Numbered from the stretch's first letter, positions 33,624 through 44,741 are shown. The stretch is DNA of 64,000 nt from Rhizobium croatiense (GCF_019793465.1 NZ_JAILYJ010000001.1:1-64000); one strand, 5' to 3'. Notes: a model not told the origin generated them from the letters alone. A program made the numbers and translations.

Positions 33624-34814
33624 CTAAGCGAAGGCGTAAGAACCGTCCGGCCGCTTCGGCACACGCCGCTGCCAGTGGATATAGCCTTCCTCCTCCATTG
33701 CCTTCTCGTCCATTTCGACGCCCCAGCCGGACCGGTCGGGACGCAGTTCGAGATAGCCGTCCTTCGGCAGATAGGGATCGACGACGTAGCGGGTCTCTCC
33801 CTGGCGCTTCTCGACATCGAGGCCGCCATAGACATAGGCCTGGCCCTTCGGCAGCCGGTATTCGAGGATGCGGAAATTCTGCGCCGCGGCCGAAAAATGC
33901 ACGTTGACCGCCGTCGCCAGCGGCCCCATCGGGTTATGTGGAGCGACACCGACGAAATAGGCTTCGGCGAGCGTGGCGATGCGGCGCATCTCGCTGATGC
34001 CGCCGACGACGCAGATATCCGGCTGGATGAGATCGGCGCCCTTGACCTGCAGCAGACGCAGGAATTCGTTCCTGTTGTAGAGCGACTCGCCGGTCGCAAG
34101 CGTGCAGTTGAGGCCCTGTTTCAGATCGCCCCAGGCCTCGATATTCTCGGGACGCAGCGGCTCCTCGAAAAACAGCGGATCGTAAGGCGCCAGCGCATTG
34201 CCGAGCTGGCGCGCCGCGATCGGCTCGAAAATCTTCGCGTGAGCATCGAAGGCGATCTCGTATTCGTCGTTGACCGTTTCACGCAACGAGCGGAAATAAT
34301 CCGCCGAGGCCTTCACGACATTGCCCCAGCGATTGGAGTGCATGTCGATCCGCCAGGGGCTGAGCTTGAAGGCGGTGAAACCCCAGCCCTCCTTCAGGCG
34401 GTCAAATTCCTCACGGGCGGCCGGCGCATCGGGCGCGGTGTAGACTCCGGCATAGACCTTGATCCGATCACGCACCTCGCCGCCGAGCAGCTTATAGACC
34501 GGCACGTTCGCGGCCTTGGCCGCCAGATCCCACAGGCAGTGATCGAGCGCGGAGATCGCGGCAAGGCCGAGCGCGCCCGGCGGGAAGCGGCTTTGCTGGA
34601 TCAGCAGATTGACCAGATATTCGACGCGCGTCGGGTCCTGGCCGGAGAGAAAGCCGTAGAGATAATCGAGCAGCGGCGGCAGCGCCTTGTCGGGGCCATG
34701 ATTGTAGCATTCGCCCCAGCCTGTCAGCCCGTCATCGGTATCGAGCGCGACGATCACGCGCGGACGGTCCTTGTCGCGGGTCATGAACACCCGCATGCGG
34801 TCGATCTTCATCAT
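33624..34814 (-). CDS. Mandelate racemase/muconate lactonizing family sugar-acid dehydratase
   Basis: 396 aa, enolase superfamily, close in style to D-galactonate/gluconate-type dehydratases. Lid domain residues 1-110 (GWGECYNHGPDKALPP), barrel with metal ligands Asp in IAFDAHAK, Glu in FFEEPLRPEN and Glu in ATGESLYNRNE, and catalytic His in GVAPHNPMGPLAT. It dehydrates an aldonate or aldarate to a 2-keto-3-deoxy acid. Downstream of a Dpp-type importer and a dehydratase relic; a 17-codon copy of its C-terminus is at 19852. It could supply the dehydration step for the uronate genes at 42054-44741. Confidence 0.88.
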   Translation of the reverse strand: MMKIDRMRVFMTRDKDRPRVIVALDTDDGLTGWGECYNHGPDKALPPLLDYLYGFLSGQDPTRVEYLVNLLIQQSRFPPGALGLAAISALDHCLWDLAAKAANVPVYKLLGGEVRDRIKVYAGVYTAPDAPAAREEFDRLKEGWGFTAFKLSPWRIDMHSNRWGNVVKASADYFRSLRETVNDEYEIAFDAHAKIFEPIAARQLGNALAPYDPLFFEEPLRPENIEAWGDLKQGLNCTLATGESLYNRNEFLRLLQVKGADLIQPDICVVGGISEMRRIATLAEAYFVGVAPHNPMGPLATAVNVHFSAAAQNFRILEYRLPKGQAYVYGGLDVEKRQGETRYVVDPYLPKDGYLELRPDRSGWGVEMDEKAMEEEGYIHWQRRVPKRPDGSYAFA

Positions 34815-34823
34815 TCTGTCCTT

Positions 34824-35052
34824 CTAGCGATTGAAATAGCTGCGGCGCGCCACGCGCGTCTGCACGTAGACATGTTCGTTGTCGGTTCCGGGATTGTAGG
34901 CGCCGGCGGCTTGCGGCACCGAGACATTGCCGCCGCTCGGAAGCGGGCGACGAATTCCTCGTCGATATCGCAGCCCAGCCGTTGGTCGGAAGCCCAGTTC
35001 GGGGGATCGGGCTGGCCGACATGCATGAGAAACGTGCGGATTCCGGTGATTT

Positions 35053-35056
<4 letters not shown>
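34824..35056 (-). pseudogene. Internal-deletion relic of a second enolase-superfamily dehydratase
   Basis: The ATG at 35056 opens MKITGIRTFLMHVGQPDPPNWASDQ, a typical N-terminus of this superfamily, then passes without a break into a C-terminal-type segment (RLGCDIDEEFVARF) and, after loss of one C in TTCCGAGC, continues in the next frame as PSGGNVSVPQAAGAYNPGTD and ends YFNR-stop at 34824. About 300 central codons are missing. Its ATG overlaps the stop of the transporter ATPase gene, so it was once a coupled operon gene. Confidence 0.75.
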
Positions 35057-36774
<1,718 letters not shown>

Positions 36775-36781
36775 GCCGGCC

Positions 36782-37903
36782 TCATTTGTTGTAGGGATCG
36801 GCCGCATCGCGCAGGCCGTCGCCGAGAAGGTTGAGCGCCATCACGGCGACCACGACGGCGCAGCCCGGCATGAAGAGCCATGGTGCGGTGGCGATCGAGC
36901 GAATGTTCTGGGCCTCGCGCAGAAGCACGCCCCAGGAGATGGTCGGCGGCTGCAGACCGAGCCCCAGGAAGGAGAGAGAGGTTTCGGCAAGGATCATTGC
37001 CGGCACCGCCAGCGTGATCGACGCGATGATATGGCTGGCGAAACTCGGCAGCATGTGGCGAAAGATGATGCGCCTTTCGCGAACGCCGTCGAGCCTCGCG
37101 GCGGCGACGAATTCCTCGGTGCGCAAGGACAGGAAACGGCCGCGAACGACGCGGGCGAGCTGCGCCCAGCCGGTCAGCGACAGGATGATCGTGATCATCA
37201 TGTATTGCAGCGTCGCAGGCCAGTCCTGCGGCAGCGCCGCGGCCATCGCCAACCAGATCGGGATCGTCGGCAGCGACAGCACGAAATCGATCACCCGCTG
37301 CAGGAAGAAATCGATGCGGCCGCCGTAGTATCCCGAGATGCCGCCGAGCACGATACCGAGCATCAACGAGAAGAAGACGCCGACGAGGCCGATCGACAGG
37401 GAGATCTGCGAGCCCTGCACCGTTCGGCTGAAGACATCGCGCCCCAGCCTGTCGGCGCCGAACAGAAGCAGCGGCGTCGTCTTGTCGGGCGAGGCGATCA
37501 GATGGATGTTGGTCTTGAACAGGCCGAACACCGAATATTCGTAGCCGCGCCCGAAGAACTGGACGTCGACACGTTTTGTCGTGTCCTCCTTGAAGATGGC
37601 CGCCAGCGTTTCCGGATCGCGGGTCAGCTTCATCGGATAATAATGCGGGCCGAAGGAGAACCCGTTCTCGGTGTCGATCAGATGCAATTTCTGCGGCGGA
37701 TGAAAGGTCGCCCGGGCATTTTGCAGGTTCGGGTCGTTGATGGCGAAGAAACCGGGAACAAGCGCAACAATGTACATCATCACGGTGACGACGAGCGCCA
37801 CCATGGCCAGCCGATGCCGGCGGAAAGCCCACCATATGAGCTGCCACTGCGATGCGACGGCGGCGCGATCCGGCGGAATATTTGTAACGGTGATGTCGGC
37901 CAT
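36782..37903 (-). CDS. Dpp/Opp-type ABC transporter permease (DppC/OppC-like)
   Basis: 373 aa. First membrane segment after an N-terminal cytoplasmic tail (LAMVALVVTVMMYIVALVPGFF), then a long periplasmic insertion of about 100 residues between segments 1 and 2 (residues 60-160), larger than in E. coli DppC. LLFGADRLGRDVFSRTVQG is the family signature and AARLDGVRERRIIFRHMLPS the EAA loop. Nine nt separate it from the upstream permease gene. Confidence 0.9.
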   Translation of the reverse strand: MADITVTNIPPDRAAVASQWQLIWWAFRRHRLAMVALVVTVMMYIVALVPGFFAINDPNLQNARATFHPPQKLHLIDTENGFSFGPHYYPMKLTRDPETLAAIFKEDTTKRVDVQFFGRGYEYSVFGLFKTNIHLIASPDKTTPLLLFGADRLGRDVFSRTVQGSQISLSIGLVGVFFSLMLGIVLGGISGYYGGRIDFFLQRVIDFVLSLPTIPIWLAMAAALPQDWPATLQYMMITIILSLTGWAQLARVVRGRFLSLRTEEFVAAARLDGVRERRIIFRHMLPSFASHIIASITLAVPAMILAETSLSFLGLGLQPPTISWGVLLREAQNIRSIATAPWLFMPGCAVVVAVMALNLLGDGLRDAADPYNK

Positions 37904-37912
37904 ATCAGGCTC

Positions 37913-38899
37913 CTATTCCAACCGGATGCGGGGATCGACCAGCGCAAGCAGGATATCGCTGATCAAAGAGCCGATCAGCGTCAGCGCGCAGATCAGCAAA
38001 ACGAAGGCGCCTGCGAGATACATGTCCTGGGCCATCAGCGCCTGCAGCAACAAGGGTGCTGCCGTCGGCAGGTTGAGAACGATGGCGACGACGACCGAGC
38101 CGGAAATGAGGTTGGGCAGCAGCCAGGCGATCGTCGAGATGAACGGATTGAGCGCGATCATCAAAGGATATTTCATCAGCAGCCGGAACTCGGACAGACC
38201 CTTTGCCCGTGCCGTCGTCACGTAAGGCTTCGGCAGTTCATCGAGCATGTTGGCGCGCATGACGCGGATGAGGCTCGCCGTCGACGAGACGGCAAGGATG
38301 ATGACGGGAAGCCAGAGATGCGAGAAGAGATCGACCATCTTGGCGAAGCTCCAGGGCGCATTCTCGTATTCCGGCGAAAACAGCCCGCCGACATCCTGGC
38401 CGAATTCGACAGCCGCGACATACATCAGCACCAGCGCCAGCAGGAAGGACGGAACGGCCAGGCCGAAGAAGGTGAAGGCGGTGAAGAAATAGTCGCCGAT
38501 CGAATATTTGCGCACGGCGGAATAGACGCCGATCGGCAGCGCGATTGCCCAGGTGGCGATCAGGGTCGACAAAGCTAGAACGAGCGTCAGCGCCATACGC
38601 TCCCAGATCAGATCCGAAACGGGCTGCTGCCATTCGAAGGAAATGCCGAAATCGCCGCGCGAGAGAATGCCCCACATCCATTTGAAATATTGGATGAGCA
38701 TCGGATCGCCGAGGCCGAAGCGTTCGCGCAATTGTGCCGCGGTGTTCTGATCGACGATCTCGTTGGAGGCTGCCAGCGTCGCAATATAGGTCGTGACATA
38801 ATCGCCCGGTGGCAGCTGGATCAGCACGAAAGCCAGGAAGCTGACGGCAAACAGGGATGGAATCATCCATAGGAAGCGTTTGGCGATAAAGACCAGCAT
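37913..38899 (-). CDS. Dpp/Opp-type ABC transporter permease (DppB/OppB-like)
   Basis: 328 aa with six membrane segments, beginning MLVFIAKRFLWMIPSLFAVSFLAFVLIQLPPGDYV. The EAA loop is TTARAKGLSEFRLLMKYPLMIALNP. ATG 38899 has AGGCG in front. A 114-nt gap follows the binding-protein gene stop, so expression may drop after it. DppB-like half of the channel. Confidence 0.9.
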   Translation of the reverse strand: MLVFIAKRFLWMIPSLFAVSFLAFVLIQLPPGDYVTTYIATLAASNEIVDQNTAAQLRERFGLGDPMLIQYFKWMWGILSRGDFGISFEWQQPVSDLIWERMALTLVLALSTLIATWAIALPIGVYSAVRKYSIGDYFFTAFTFFGLAVPSFLLALVLMYVAAVEFGQDVGGLFSPEYENAPWSFAKMVDLFSHLWLPVIILAVSSTASLIRVMRANMLDELPKPYVTTARAKGLSEFRLLMKYPLMIALNPFISTIAWLLPNLISGSVVVAIVLNLPTAAPLLLQALMAQDMYLAGAFVLLICALTLIGSLISDILLALVDPRIRLE

Positions 38900-39013
38900 G
38901 AAGGCGCCTCTTGCATTGAACGCTGCCTGCCGGGCCTTGCCGGCCAGCAGGGCCGGCAAGGGGGAAGGCGACCGAGGAAAGCGCCGTGCCGTCGGTACGG
39001 CGCTCAATCAAAA

Positions 39014-40954
39014 TCAGCTCGTGAAGGTGAATTGCTGCGGCATCGCAGGTCCCGGATTGGGCCAGGACCAGCTGTCGGGTTCCTTCTCCGGAACATTGCG
39101 CAGATTGTTGCGGATGATGCCGAAGCCGCCGACGGCCAGGCAAAGGCCAACGGTCTCGAATTCCTCTGCCGCGATGTCGAAGATCTGCTTCATGATCGCG
39201 CCGCGCTTGTCGAGATCGGCCGTCGAACGCGCTTCGTCGAAAAGCTTCATGCGCTTCTTCTGGCTTTCCGGCGGTTCTTCGCCGCGTGCACCATTGGAGG
39301 TGTACCAAAGCGTCCACGGAATGGCGTAACGCGAACCCTGCGGATGGAAGGCGAAGAAATCGCGCGGATCGAGCATCGGATCGAGACCGCCAGGACCCGG
39401 CCACACCGCCGCATCATGGGCGTTGTCGTCGCCGCGGGTGTAATAGAGCGCCCGCTCGATCGTGTTGACCTTCATGTCGATACCGATCTGAGCCCAATGC
39501 GCCTTGACCAGTTCCAGGGCATCGACGAGGTCGGGATAGAGGGTCGGAATGACGTCGATCGAGAAGAAGACCTTCTGGCCGTCGTGCCGGAGGCGGAAAC
39601 CGTCGCCGCCCTTCTTATAGCCGGCCTCATCGAGCATCGCGCCGGCTTTGTCGGCGTCAAATTCGGTGAATTGGCGCGCGTATTTCTCGTTATACCACGG
39701 ATGGGTCGGACGCGGCCCGGCCTGGTAGGGCTCGCTTTGTCCGAAATAGACGATGTCGATAAGCTCCTGGCGATTGATGCCGATCGACAGCGCTTGCCGG
39801 AACGACTTGTCCGCAAACATCTTGCGCATGGCAGGATCTTTGTGTGTGATATTGAAGTAGATCTGGCACTGTTGCGAGGCCGAAGGCACGAGCGTCAGCA
39901 GCCGATAATCGCCCTTTTCCATGTTCTTGGACAGCGTCGGCTTGTTGGCGAGAACGCTGATATGACGTTCCTGGATGTCGATCTTTCCAGAGATGACGTT
40001 CAGCATCAGCGATTCGACGTCCTGCGAGATGCCGAAGTTGATTTCGTCGATATAGGGAAGCTGATTGCCCGCGGTATCGACCTGCCAGAAATACGGATTG
40101 CGGGTCATGACGACGCGGGTCGCGCCGCCGGCATAGGGCTCCTTGACAACCCATGGATCGAGTGTCGGCTTGTCGACATTGCCCCACCGCGACGGGATCT
40201 CGATGTCGCCGCAGCGGCTGCGGAACAGCTCCGTCCAGCTGGTGACACCCGCCTTCTTCACATCGGCCTCGATGTTGGGATTATATTTCGGCAGGAACTG
40301 GCTGCAGTAATGCTTCGGAAAGAGCGTCGGGTGCTGGCCGAGCGGCGTGGCAAGATTTTCCAGATAAAGCGCGTTGGCCGCCGCAAAGGTGAACTTCACC
40401 GTGTAATCGTCGATCTTCTCGACGGTGACCGGCTTGCCGGCGACGGCAAGCTGCGCCGGCGTGGCGCTGTAAAGCTCGGTATTCTTGACGCAGTCTTCGA
40501 TCGCGAAAACGATGTCGTCGGCGGTGAAGGGATGACCGTCGGACCAGCGCACGCCTTCGATCAGATGGAAGGTGAATTGCGTCGCGTCGTCGCTGACCTC
40601 CCAGCGTTCGGCGAGGTTCGGCTGGACGGCGGTGAATTCCAGGTTCCAGCGCACGAGGCTCTGGTTGCCGACCATGCGCAGAATGCCGTTATGGTCCGAT
40701 GAACCGCGCAGGCCGCGCCGCAGCGAACCGCCATAGGTGCCGACATTTTCGAACGGCGTCACCACCATCGGCTTTTTCGGCAAGCGTTCGGCAAGCGGCG
40801 GCAGTTTTCCGTCCTTGACGAGCTGCGCCAATGCCGGCGCTTCACCTCCCGGGGCAGCGAAAGCGCGACCGGTGACAGACAGCGCTGCGACGCCGGCCAT
40901 ACCGCCAAGCACGGCGCGGCGGGTGACACCGCGCGACAGAATTTCATTGGGCAT
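39014..40954 (-). CDS. Dpp/Opp-type substrate-binding protein with Tat-like leader
   Basis: 646 aa, family 5 extracellular solute-binding protein, larger than peptide-binding DppA (about 535). The leader has twin arginines (RGVTRRAVLGGMAGVAALSVTGRAFA, cleavage near residue 34), suggesting Tat export. Conserved parts include LAERWEVSDDATQFTFHLIEGVRWSDGHPFTADD. GGAGGAA precedes the ATG. Related large binding proteins in rhizobia and Agrobacterium serve oligosaccharides. First gene of its operon, facing the GntR-type regulator across a 371-nt control region. Confidence 0.9.
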   Translation of the reverse strand: MPNEILSRGVTRRAVLGGMAGVAALSVTGRAFAAPGGEAPALAQLVKDGKLPPLAERLPKKPMVVTPFENVGTYGGSLRRGLRGSSDHNGILRMVGNQSLVRWNLEFTAVQPNLAERWEVSDDATQFTFHLIEGVRWSDGHPFTADDIVFAIEDCVKNTELYSATPAQLAVAGKPVTVEKIDDYTVKFTFAAANALYLENLATPLGQHPTLFPKHYCSQFLPKYNPNIEADVKKAGVTSWTELFRSRCGDIEIPSRWGNVDKPTLDPWVVKEPYAGGATRVVMTRNPYFWQVDTAGNQLPYIDEINFGISQDVESLMLNVISGKIDIQERHISVLANKPTLSKNMEKGDYRLLTLVPSASQQCQIYFNITHKDPAMRKMFADKSFRQALSIGINRQELIDIVYFGQSEPYQAGPRPTHPWYNEKYARQFTEFDADKAGAMLDEAGYKKGGDGFRLRHDGQKVFFSIDVIPTLYPDLVDALELVKAHWAQIGIDMKVNTIERALYYTRGDDNAHDAAVWPGPGGLDPMLDPRDFFAFHPQGSRYAIPWTLWYTSNGARGEEPPESQKKRMKLFDEARSTADLDKRGAIMKQIFDIAAEEFETVGLCLAVGGFGIIRNNLRNVPEKEPDSWSWPNPGPAMPQQFTFTS

Positions 40955-41325
40955 CGAGTTCCTCCCTGTTTTAGACCGGCGCAGCTCTTGTACCGGCTGG
41001 TGCGGCGGTCTCCCAACCTGCCGTTTCACGCCCTCCTCGGCGCTACGGAGGAAACCATAGCCACGTTCCCAGATGATTACAAGAGTTGACAGATAATTAC
41101 AGATTCGATAGCGATGCAGCATCAAAACGCCCCGCTCCGGTCCGTTCCGAGGCGGATTATGAGTGAAAAGGCCGCCGATCTGTCATATGCTGTAGCCTGC
41201 CACTTTGCGGCGGGAACAGCGTGGCGCCATTTCGGCGCATGGGCGAGAGACATATTCGGAGCCAGCCTGCCGGCTCGAAAGAGCAACGACTGAAATGCCG
41301 CGCAGCGGGGGAGAAAAGGACGATA
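40955..41325. promoter_or_regulatory. Divergent control region between importer and GntR/uronate operon
   Basis: 371 bases with no credible gene. It holds AT-rich sequence at 41070-41115 with two phased direct repeats and a plus-strand TTGACA (41086-41091). Likely carries both divergent promoters and the sites of the adjacent FadR-type regulator. Confidence 0.55.
41071..41101. repeat. Two phased direct repeats, candidate regulator sites
   Basis: AGATGATTACA (41071-41081) and AGATAATTACA (41091-41101), 10 of 11 identical, exactly 20 bp apart, about two helical turns. They bracket TTGACA and are placed to act on both divergent operons. Confidence 0.5.
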
Positions 41326-42033
41326 ATGACTGTCGATGCCGTTTCCAACAGAGGCGCAACGCGCTTCAGCGACATCATCTACGAGAAGATCGTAGGGATG
41401 ATCGCGGACGGCACCTTTCCCATAAACGAGCGGCTGCCTTCGGAGACGAAGCTCGCCGGCGATTTCGGCGCGTCGAGACCCGTCGTGCGCGAAGCGCTGG
41501 AGCGGCTCAGAACCGACGGCCTCGTCGTCTCGCGCAAGGGTTCGGGCTCTTACGTTCGGCAGCGGCCGGATTCATCGATGCTGACAATGGTTCCGGTCGG
41601 CTCGCTGGCAGACGTCCAGCGGTTCTTCGAATTCCGCGCCGGCCTCGAAGCCGAGGCGGCCGAGCTAGCGGCACGCAACTGGCAGCCGGCCGACAAGGAG
41701 CGGATAACGGCTGCACTTCTCTCGCTCGAACAATGTCTGCGCAACGGCGAGCTCGGCGCCGAGGAGGACCAGGCCCTCCACGACGCAATTGCGGCGGCGA
41801 CAGGCAACCAGTTTCACATCAACGTTCGCGAATGGTTCAAGCCGCATTTCGCCATAGGCCATTCCGTGACGCGAAGCCTGAGCCTGAAACGGACGCCGGA
41901 GCAGATCCGCAGCGTCCAGGACGAGCATGCGGTGATCGTGGAGGCGATCTTCGCGCGGCGGGAGGCCGAAGCGCATGACGCGATGAAGAAACACATACTG
42001 AATGCGCGCGCCCGCATGTTTCAGGGGGTTTGA
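41326..42033 (+). CDS. FadR-subfamily GntR regulator (FCD domain)
   Basis: 235 aa. Winged helix residues 15-82 (IIYEKIVGMIADGTFPINERLPSETKLAGDFGASRPVVREALERLRTDGLVVSRKGSGSYV). The FCD ligand domain (100-230) includes FEFRAGLEAEAAELAA and DEHAVIVEAIFARREAEAHDAMKKHI with the metal-type His residues of this class. AAAGGA precedes ATG 41326. FCD regulators commonly sense sugar acids; it probably represses the uronate genes directly downstream and perhaps the divergent importer. Confidence 0.9.
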   Translation: MTVDAVSNRGATRFSDIIYEKIVGMIADGTFPINERLPSETKLAGDFGASRPVVREALERLRTDGLVVSRKGSGSYVRQRPDSSMLTMVPVGSLADVQRFFEFRAGLEAEAAELAARNWQPADKERITAALLSLEQCLRNGELGAEEDQALHDAIAAATGNQFHINVREWFKPHFAIGHSVTRSLSLKRTPEQIRSVQDEHAVIVEAIFARREAEAHDAMKKHILNARARMFQGV

Positions 42034-42053
42034 GCGACAATGGGAGGAAGACG

Positions 42054-42884
42054 ATGAGACGGATCGCCATGACGGGTGCTGCCGGACGCGTCGGGACGCT
42101 GCTGCGCCCGTTTCTTCGGCAGCATGTCGAACATCTTCGCTTGATCGACATTCATGAACCTGCGGATTTGGCCGAGAACGAAAGCTTTGTTGGCGCCGAT
42201 CTGTCAAAGCTCGATGAGGCGACGGCGGCTCTGGCTGGCGTCGAGGGCGTCGTTCATCTCGCCGGTCTTGCAGGCGGCGTCGACATGAACGCGATCTTGC
42301 AGGCGAATGTCCTCGGCACCTACAATGTTTACGAGGCTGCCCGGATCAACAAGGTCGAGCGGGTGGTCTACGCCTCCAGCAACCATGCGACCGGTTTTTA
42401 TCCGCGCGGCCAGATCATTTCGCCACTCGATCCCATGCGACCGGACAGCCCCTACGGGCTTTCCAAATGCTGGGGCGAGCTGGTGGCGGGGCTCTATTAC
42501 GACACTTCGGGCATCCGTTCTCTTTCCATCCGCATCGGCAATGCCGGCACCTATCCGAACAGCGAGCGATCGATCGCGATCTGGATCAGCGCGCGGGATC
42601 TGGCGCAACTCGTGCGGATCGGGTTCAGCCATCCTTCGATCGCCGCAACGGTCGTCTACGGGGTTTCCGATACGGACGAGAAATGGTGGGACAACGGTCT
42701 GGCGGCGAGACTCGGCTACCAGCCGCAGGACCGGCCGCGCGATCACGCCCATATCGAGGATGGCGCGGAGGGAGCCGTCGCCCGCGCATTCCAGGGCGGC
42801 GGTTTCTGCGAATTCAATCACGACGGCACCATTCGCATGCGCGATGGCGAGGGTCTCGCCAAAAACCCGGAGACGGTCTCGTGA
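42054..42884 (+). CDS. udh: Uronate dehydrogenase-like NAD-dependent oxidoreductase
   Basis: 276 aa extended SDR. GAAGRVGTLLRPFL (about 8-21) binds NAD, VVYASSNHATGFYPRG carries the Ser region, and YGLSKCWGEL the Tyr/Lys pair; the SSNHxxG(F/Y)YP and KWWDN elements match uronate dehydrogenases of Agrobacterium and Pseudomonas type. These oxidise D-galacturonate or D-glucuronate to the aldarolactone. GGAGGAAG precedes ATG 42054. It is followed by a lactonase gene with a 4-nt overlap, which fits that product. Confidence 0.83.
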   Translation: MRRIAMTGAAGRVGTLLRPFLRQHVEHLRLIDIHEPADLAENESFVGADLSKLDEATAALAGVEGVVHLAGLAGGVDMNAILQANVLGTYNVYEAARINKVERVVYASSNHATGFYPRGQIISPLDPMRPDSPYGLSKCWGELVAGLYYDTSGIRSLSIRIGNAGTYPNSERSIAIWISARDLAQLVRIGFSHPSIAATVVYGVSDTDEKWWDNGLAARLGYQPQDRPRDHAHIEDGAEGAVARAFQGGGFCEFNHDGTIRMRDGEGLAKNPETVS

Positions 42885-43768
42885 CGGCGCCGCGCATCAT
42901 TGAGCCGAAGATCCGTTCGGTGCTGCAGCAGCCGCTGACGGTCGGTGAATCGCCCGTGTGGGACGAAGAGACCGGTGCTCTCTGGCTTGTCGACATCCTG
43001 GCGCCGGCAGTGCTGCGGCTTTCCCCGGAAGGCACGGTCGACCGCTTCGCAATGCCGGCTGCGGTCGGCTGCCTCGGGCTTTGCCGTGACAACAGGCTTG
43101 TTGTCGGTCTTCAGACGGGCGTCCATCTCTTCGATCCAGTCTCGGGCGACATCGAGTTTCTTTGCGATCCGACCGGGCGCCACGTCAACGGCCGCCTCAA
43201 CGACGGCAAGGTCGGTCCGGACGGACACTTCTGGGTCGGCTCGATCAGCGAAGCCAAGCCGCAGATGAATGACGCCGCACTTTTTCGCGTCGGAGCCGAT
43301 GGCAGCGCGCGCGCCGTCGCGACTGGCCTAACGAGTTCCAACGGCCTCGCCTGGTCGCCGGGCGGCCGGCGGATGTACCACTCCGACAGCCGGCAATGTT
43401 TCCTGCAGTCCTTCGACTTCGATCCGGCGACGGGCGAGCTCGGCGAAGCACGCCGGCTTCGCAGCTTCACCGAGGAAGAGGGGCGGCCGGACGGCGCGGC
43501 CACCGATCGCGACGGGTTTTACTGGAGCGCCGGCGTCTCTGCCGGCCGTCTCAATCGGATATCGAGCGAAGGCGAGATCGTCGAAATCTATCATCTGCCG
43601 GTGGCGGCGCCGACCATGCCATGTTTCGGAGGGCCCGATTTCAGGACGCTCTTCGTCACCAGCCTGTCGACGGACCGTACCGGACGTTTCGAGGCCGGCA
43701 CGGTCATCGCCTTCGACGTGGATGCGGAGGGCTTGGCGCCGTTCCGCTTCGGCAATCACTCATTTTGA
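42881..43768 (+). CDS. SMP-30/gluconolactonase-family lactonase
   Basis: 295 aa six-bladed propeller. Metal ligands are recognisable: Glu in VGESPVWDEE (about residue 23), Asn in NGRLNDGKVGPDGHFWVGS and SSNGLAWSPGG, and Asp in GRPDGAATDRDGFYW. GTG start overlapping the udh stop (GTGA). In this operon the expected role is hydrolysis of the galactaro- or glucarolactone made by the uronate dehydrogenase. Confidence 0.88.
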   Translation: MTAPRIIEPKIRSVLQQPLTVGESPVWDEETGALWLVDILAPAVLRLSPEGTVDRFAMPAAVGCLGLCRDNRLVVGLQTGVHLFDPVSGDIEFLCDPTGRHVNGRLNDGKVGPDGHFWVGSISEAKPQMNDAALFRVGADGSARAVATGLTSSNGLAWSPGGRRMYHSDSRQCFLQSFDFDPATGELGEARRLRSFTEEEGRPDGAATDRDGFYWSAGVSAGRLNRISSEGEIVEIYHLPVAAPTMPCFGGPDFRTLFVTSLSTDRTGRFEAGTVIAFDVDAEGLAPFRFGNHSF

Positions 43769-43790
43769 TGGAAAGCGAACGGGGAGAAGA

Positions 43791-44741
43791 ATGAGCATCG
43801 CAATCATGCGCAAGGCGCTGACAGGCGTGTCGGGCGTTCCCGTCACAGCCTATGACGGAAAAGGCGACGTCGAACCGCGTATCACCGCGCAGGTCTATGG
43901 GCGGGTGGCGGCAGCCGGCATTCACAACATCGTCGCCGCCGGCAATACCGGGGAATTCTATGCGCTGACGCCGCAGGAAATCCGGATCGTCCACGAGGCG
44001 GCGGTATCGGGCGTCGACGGCAGGGCGCCGGTGACGGCGGCGATCGGCCGGTCGCTGCGCGAGGCGATCGGCATGGCGAGGGATGCGGCGGCGATCGCGG
44101 CTTCCGCCGTCATGTCGCACCAGCCCGTCGATCCCTTCGCCGCACCTTCGGCTCAGATCGATTATTTCTGCAATCTCGCCGATGCCTGCGTCCTGCCGCT
44201 CATCGCCTATGTCAGGGCCGAAGGCTTTGCGGTCGCCGATATCGTCCGCCTCGCAAACCACGGCAACATTGCCGGTATCAAATTTGCCACAACCGACCTG
44301 ATGCTGCTGTCGCGCGCGATCCCGGCGGCCGATCCGAACGGTGCGCTCTTCGTCTGCGGGCTGGCGGAGAGCTGGGCGCCGACCTTCACCGCTGCCGGCG
44401 CGCGGGGCTTCACTTCCGGCCTCGTCAATGTCGCGCCGAAGCTCTCGCTTGCGGTCCACGATGCGCTCGAAAAAGGCGATTTCGGGCGCGCGAGGGCGAT
44501 CGTCAACAAGCTCGAACCCTTCGAGCGGATGCGGACCAAATTCCGCAACGGCGCGAATGTCACCGTTGTGAAGGAGGCCGTCACCTATGCCGGCCTCGAC
44601 GTCGGGCCGGTGCGCGTGCCAGGGCTGCCGCGGCTCGACCAACATGACCGCGAGGAGCTTCATCGATTGCTGGAAGGCTGGGAGGCCGATGGCGACATTC
44701 GATCCGACCCGGGCCGGCAGGACGCAAAGGCGGCCGGCTAG
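43791..44741 (+). CDS. DapA/NAL-family aldolase or dehydratase
   Basis: 316 aa TIM barrel of the dihydrodipicolinate synthase superfamily. GNTGEFYALTPQE is the substrate-carboxylate loop, Tyr in VLPLIAYVRAEG and Schiff-base Lys in NIAGIKFATTD are present. In an oxidative uronate pathway it could be 5-dehydro-4-deoxyglucarate dehydratase (decarboxylating) or a 2-keto-3-deoxy acid aldolase. GGGGAGAAGA precedes ATG 43791, 22 nt after the lactonase stop. Exact reaction cannot be decided from sequence alone. Confidence 0.85.
   Translation: MSIAIMRKALTGVSGVPVTAYDGKGDVEPRITAQVYGRVAAAGIHNIVAAGNTGEFYALTPQEIRIVHEAAVSGVDGRAPVTAAIGRSLREAIGMARDAAAIAASAVMSHQPVDPFAAPSAQIDYFCNLADACVLPLIAYVRAEGFAVADIVRLANHGNIAGIKFATTDLMLLSRAIPAADPNGALFVCGLAESWAPTFTAAGARGFTSGLVNVAPKLSLAVHDALEKGDFGRARAIVNKLEPFERMRTKFRNGANVTVVKEAVTYAGLDVGPVRVPGLPRLDQHDREELHRLLEGWEADGDIRSDPGRQDAKAAG

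Noticed and set aside
41040..41070. EcfG-like promoter on the minus strand before the Dpp-type binding protein (GGAAC-N17-CGTA)
   Set aside because: The -10 element is off by one, and a single match by chance is likely in GC-rich DNA; the neighbouring genes have no stress link.
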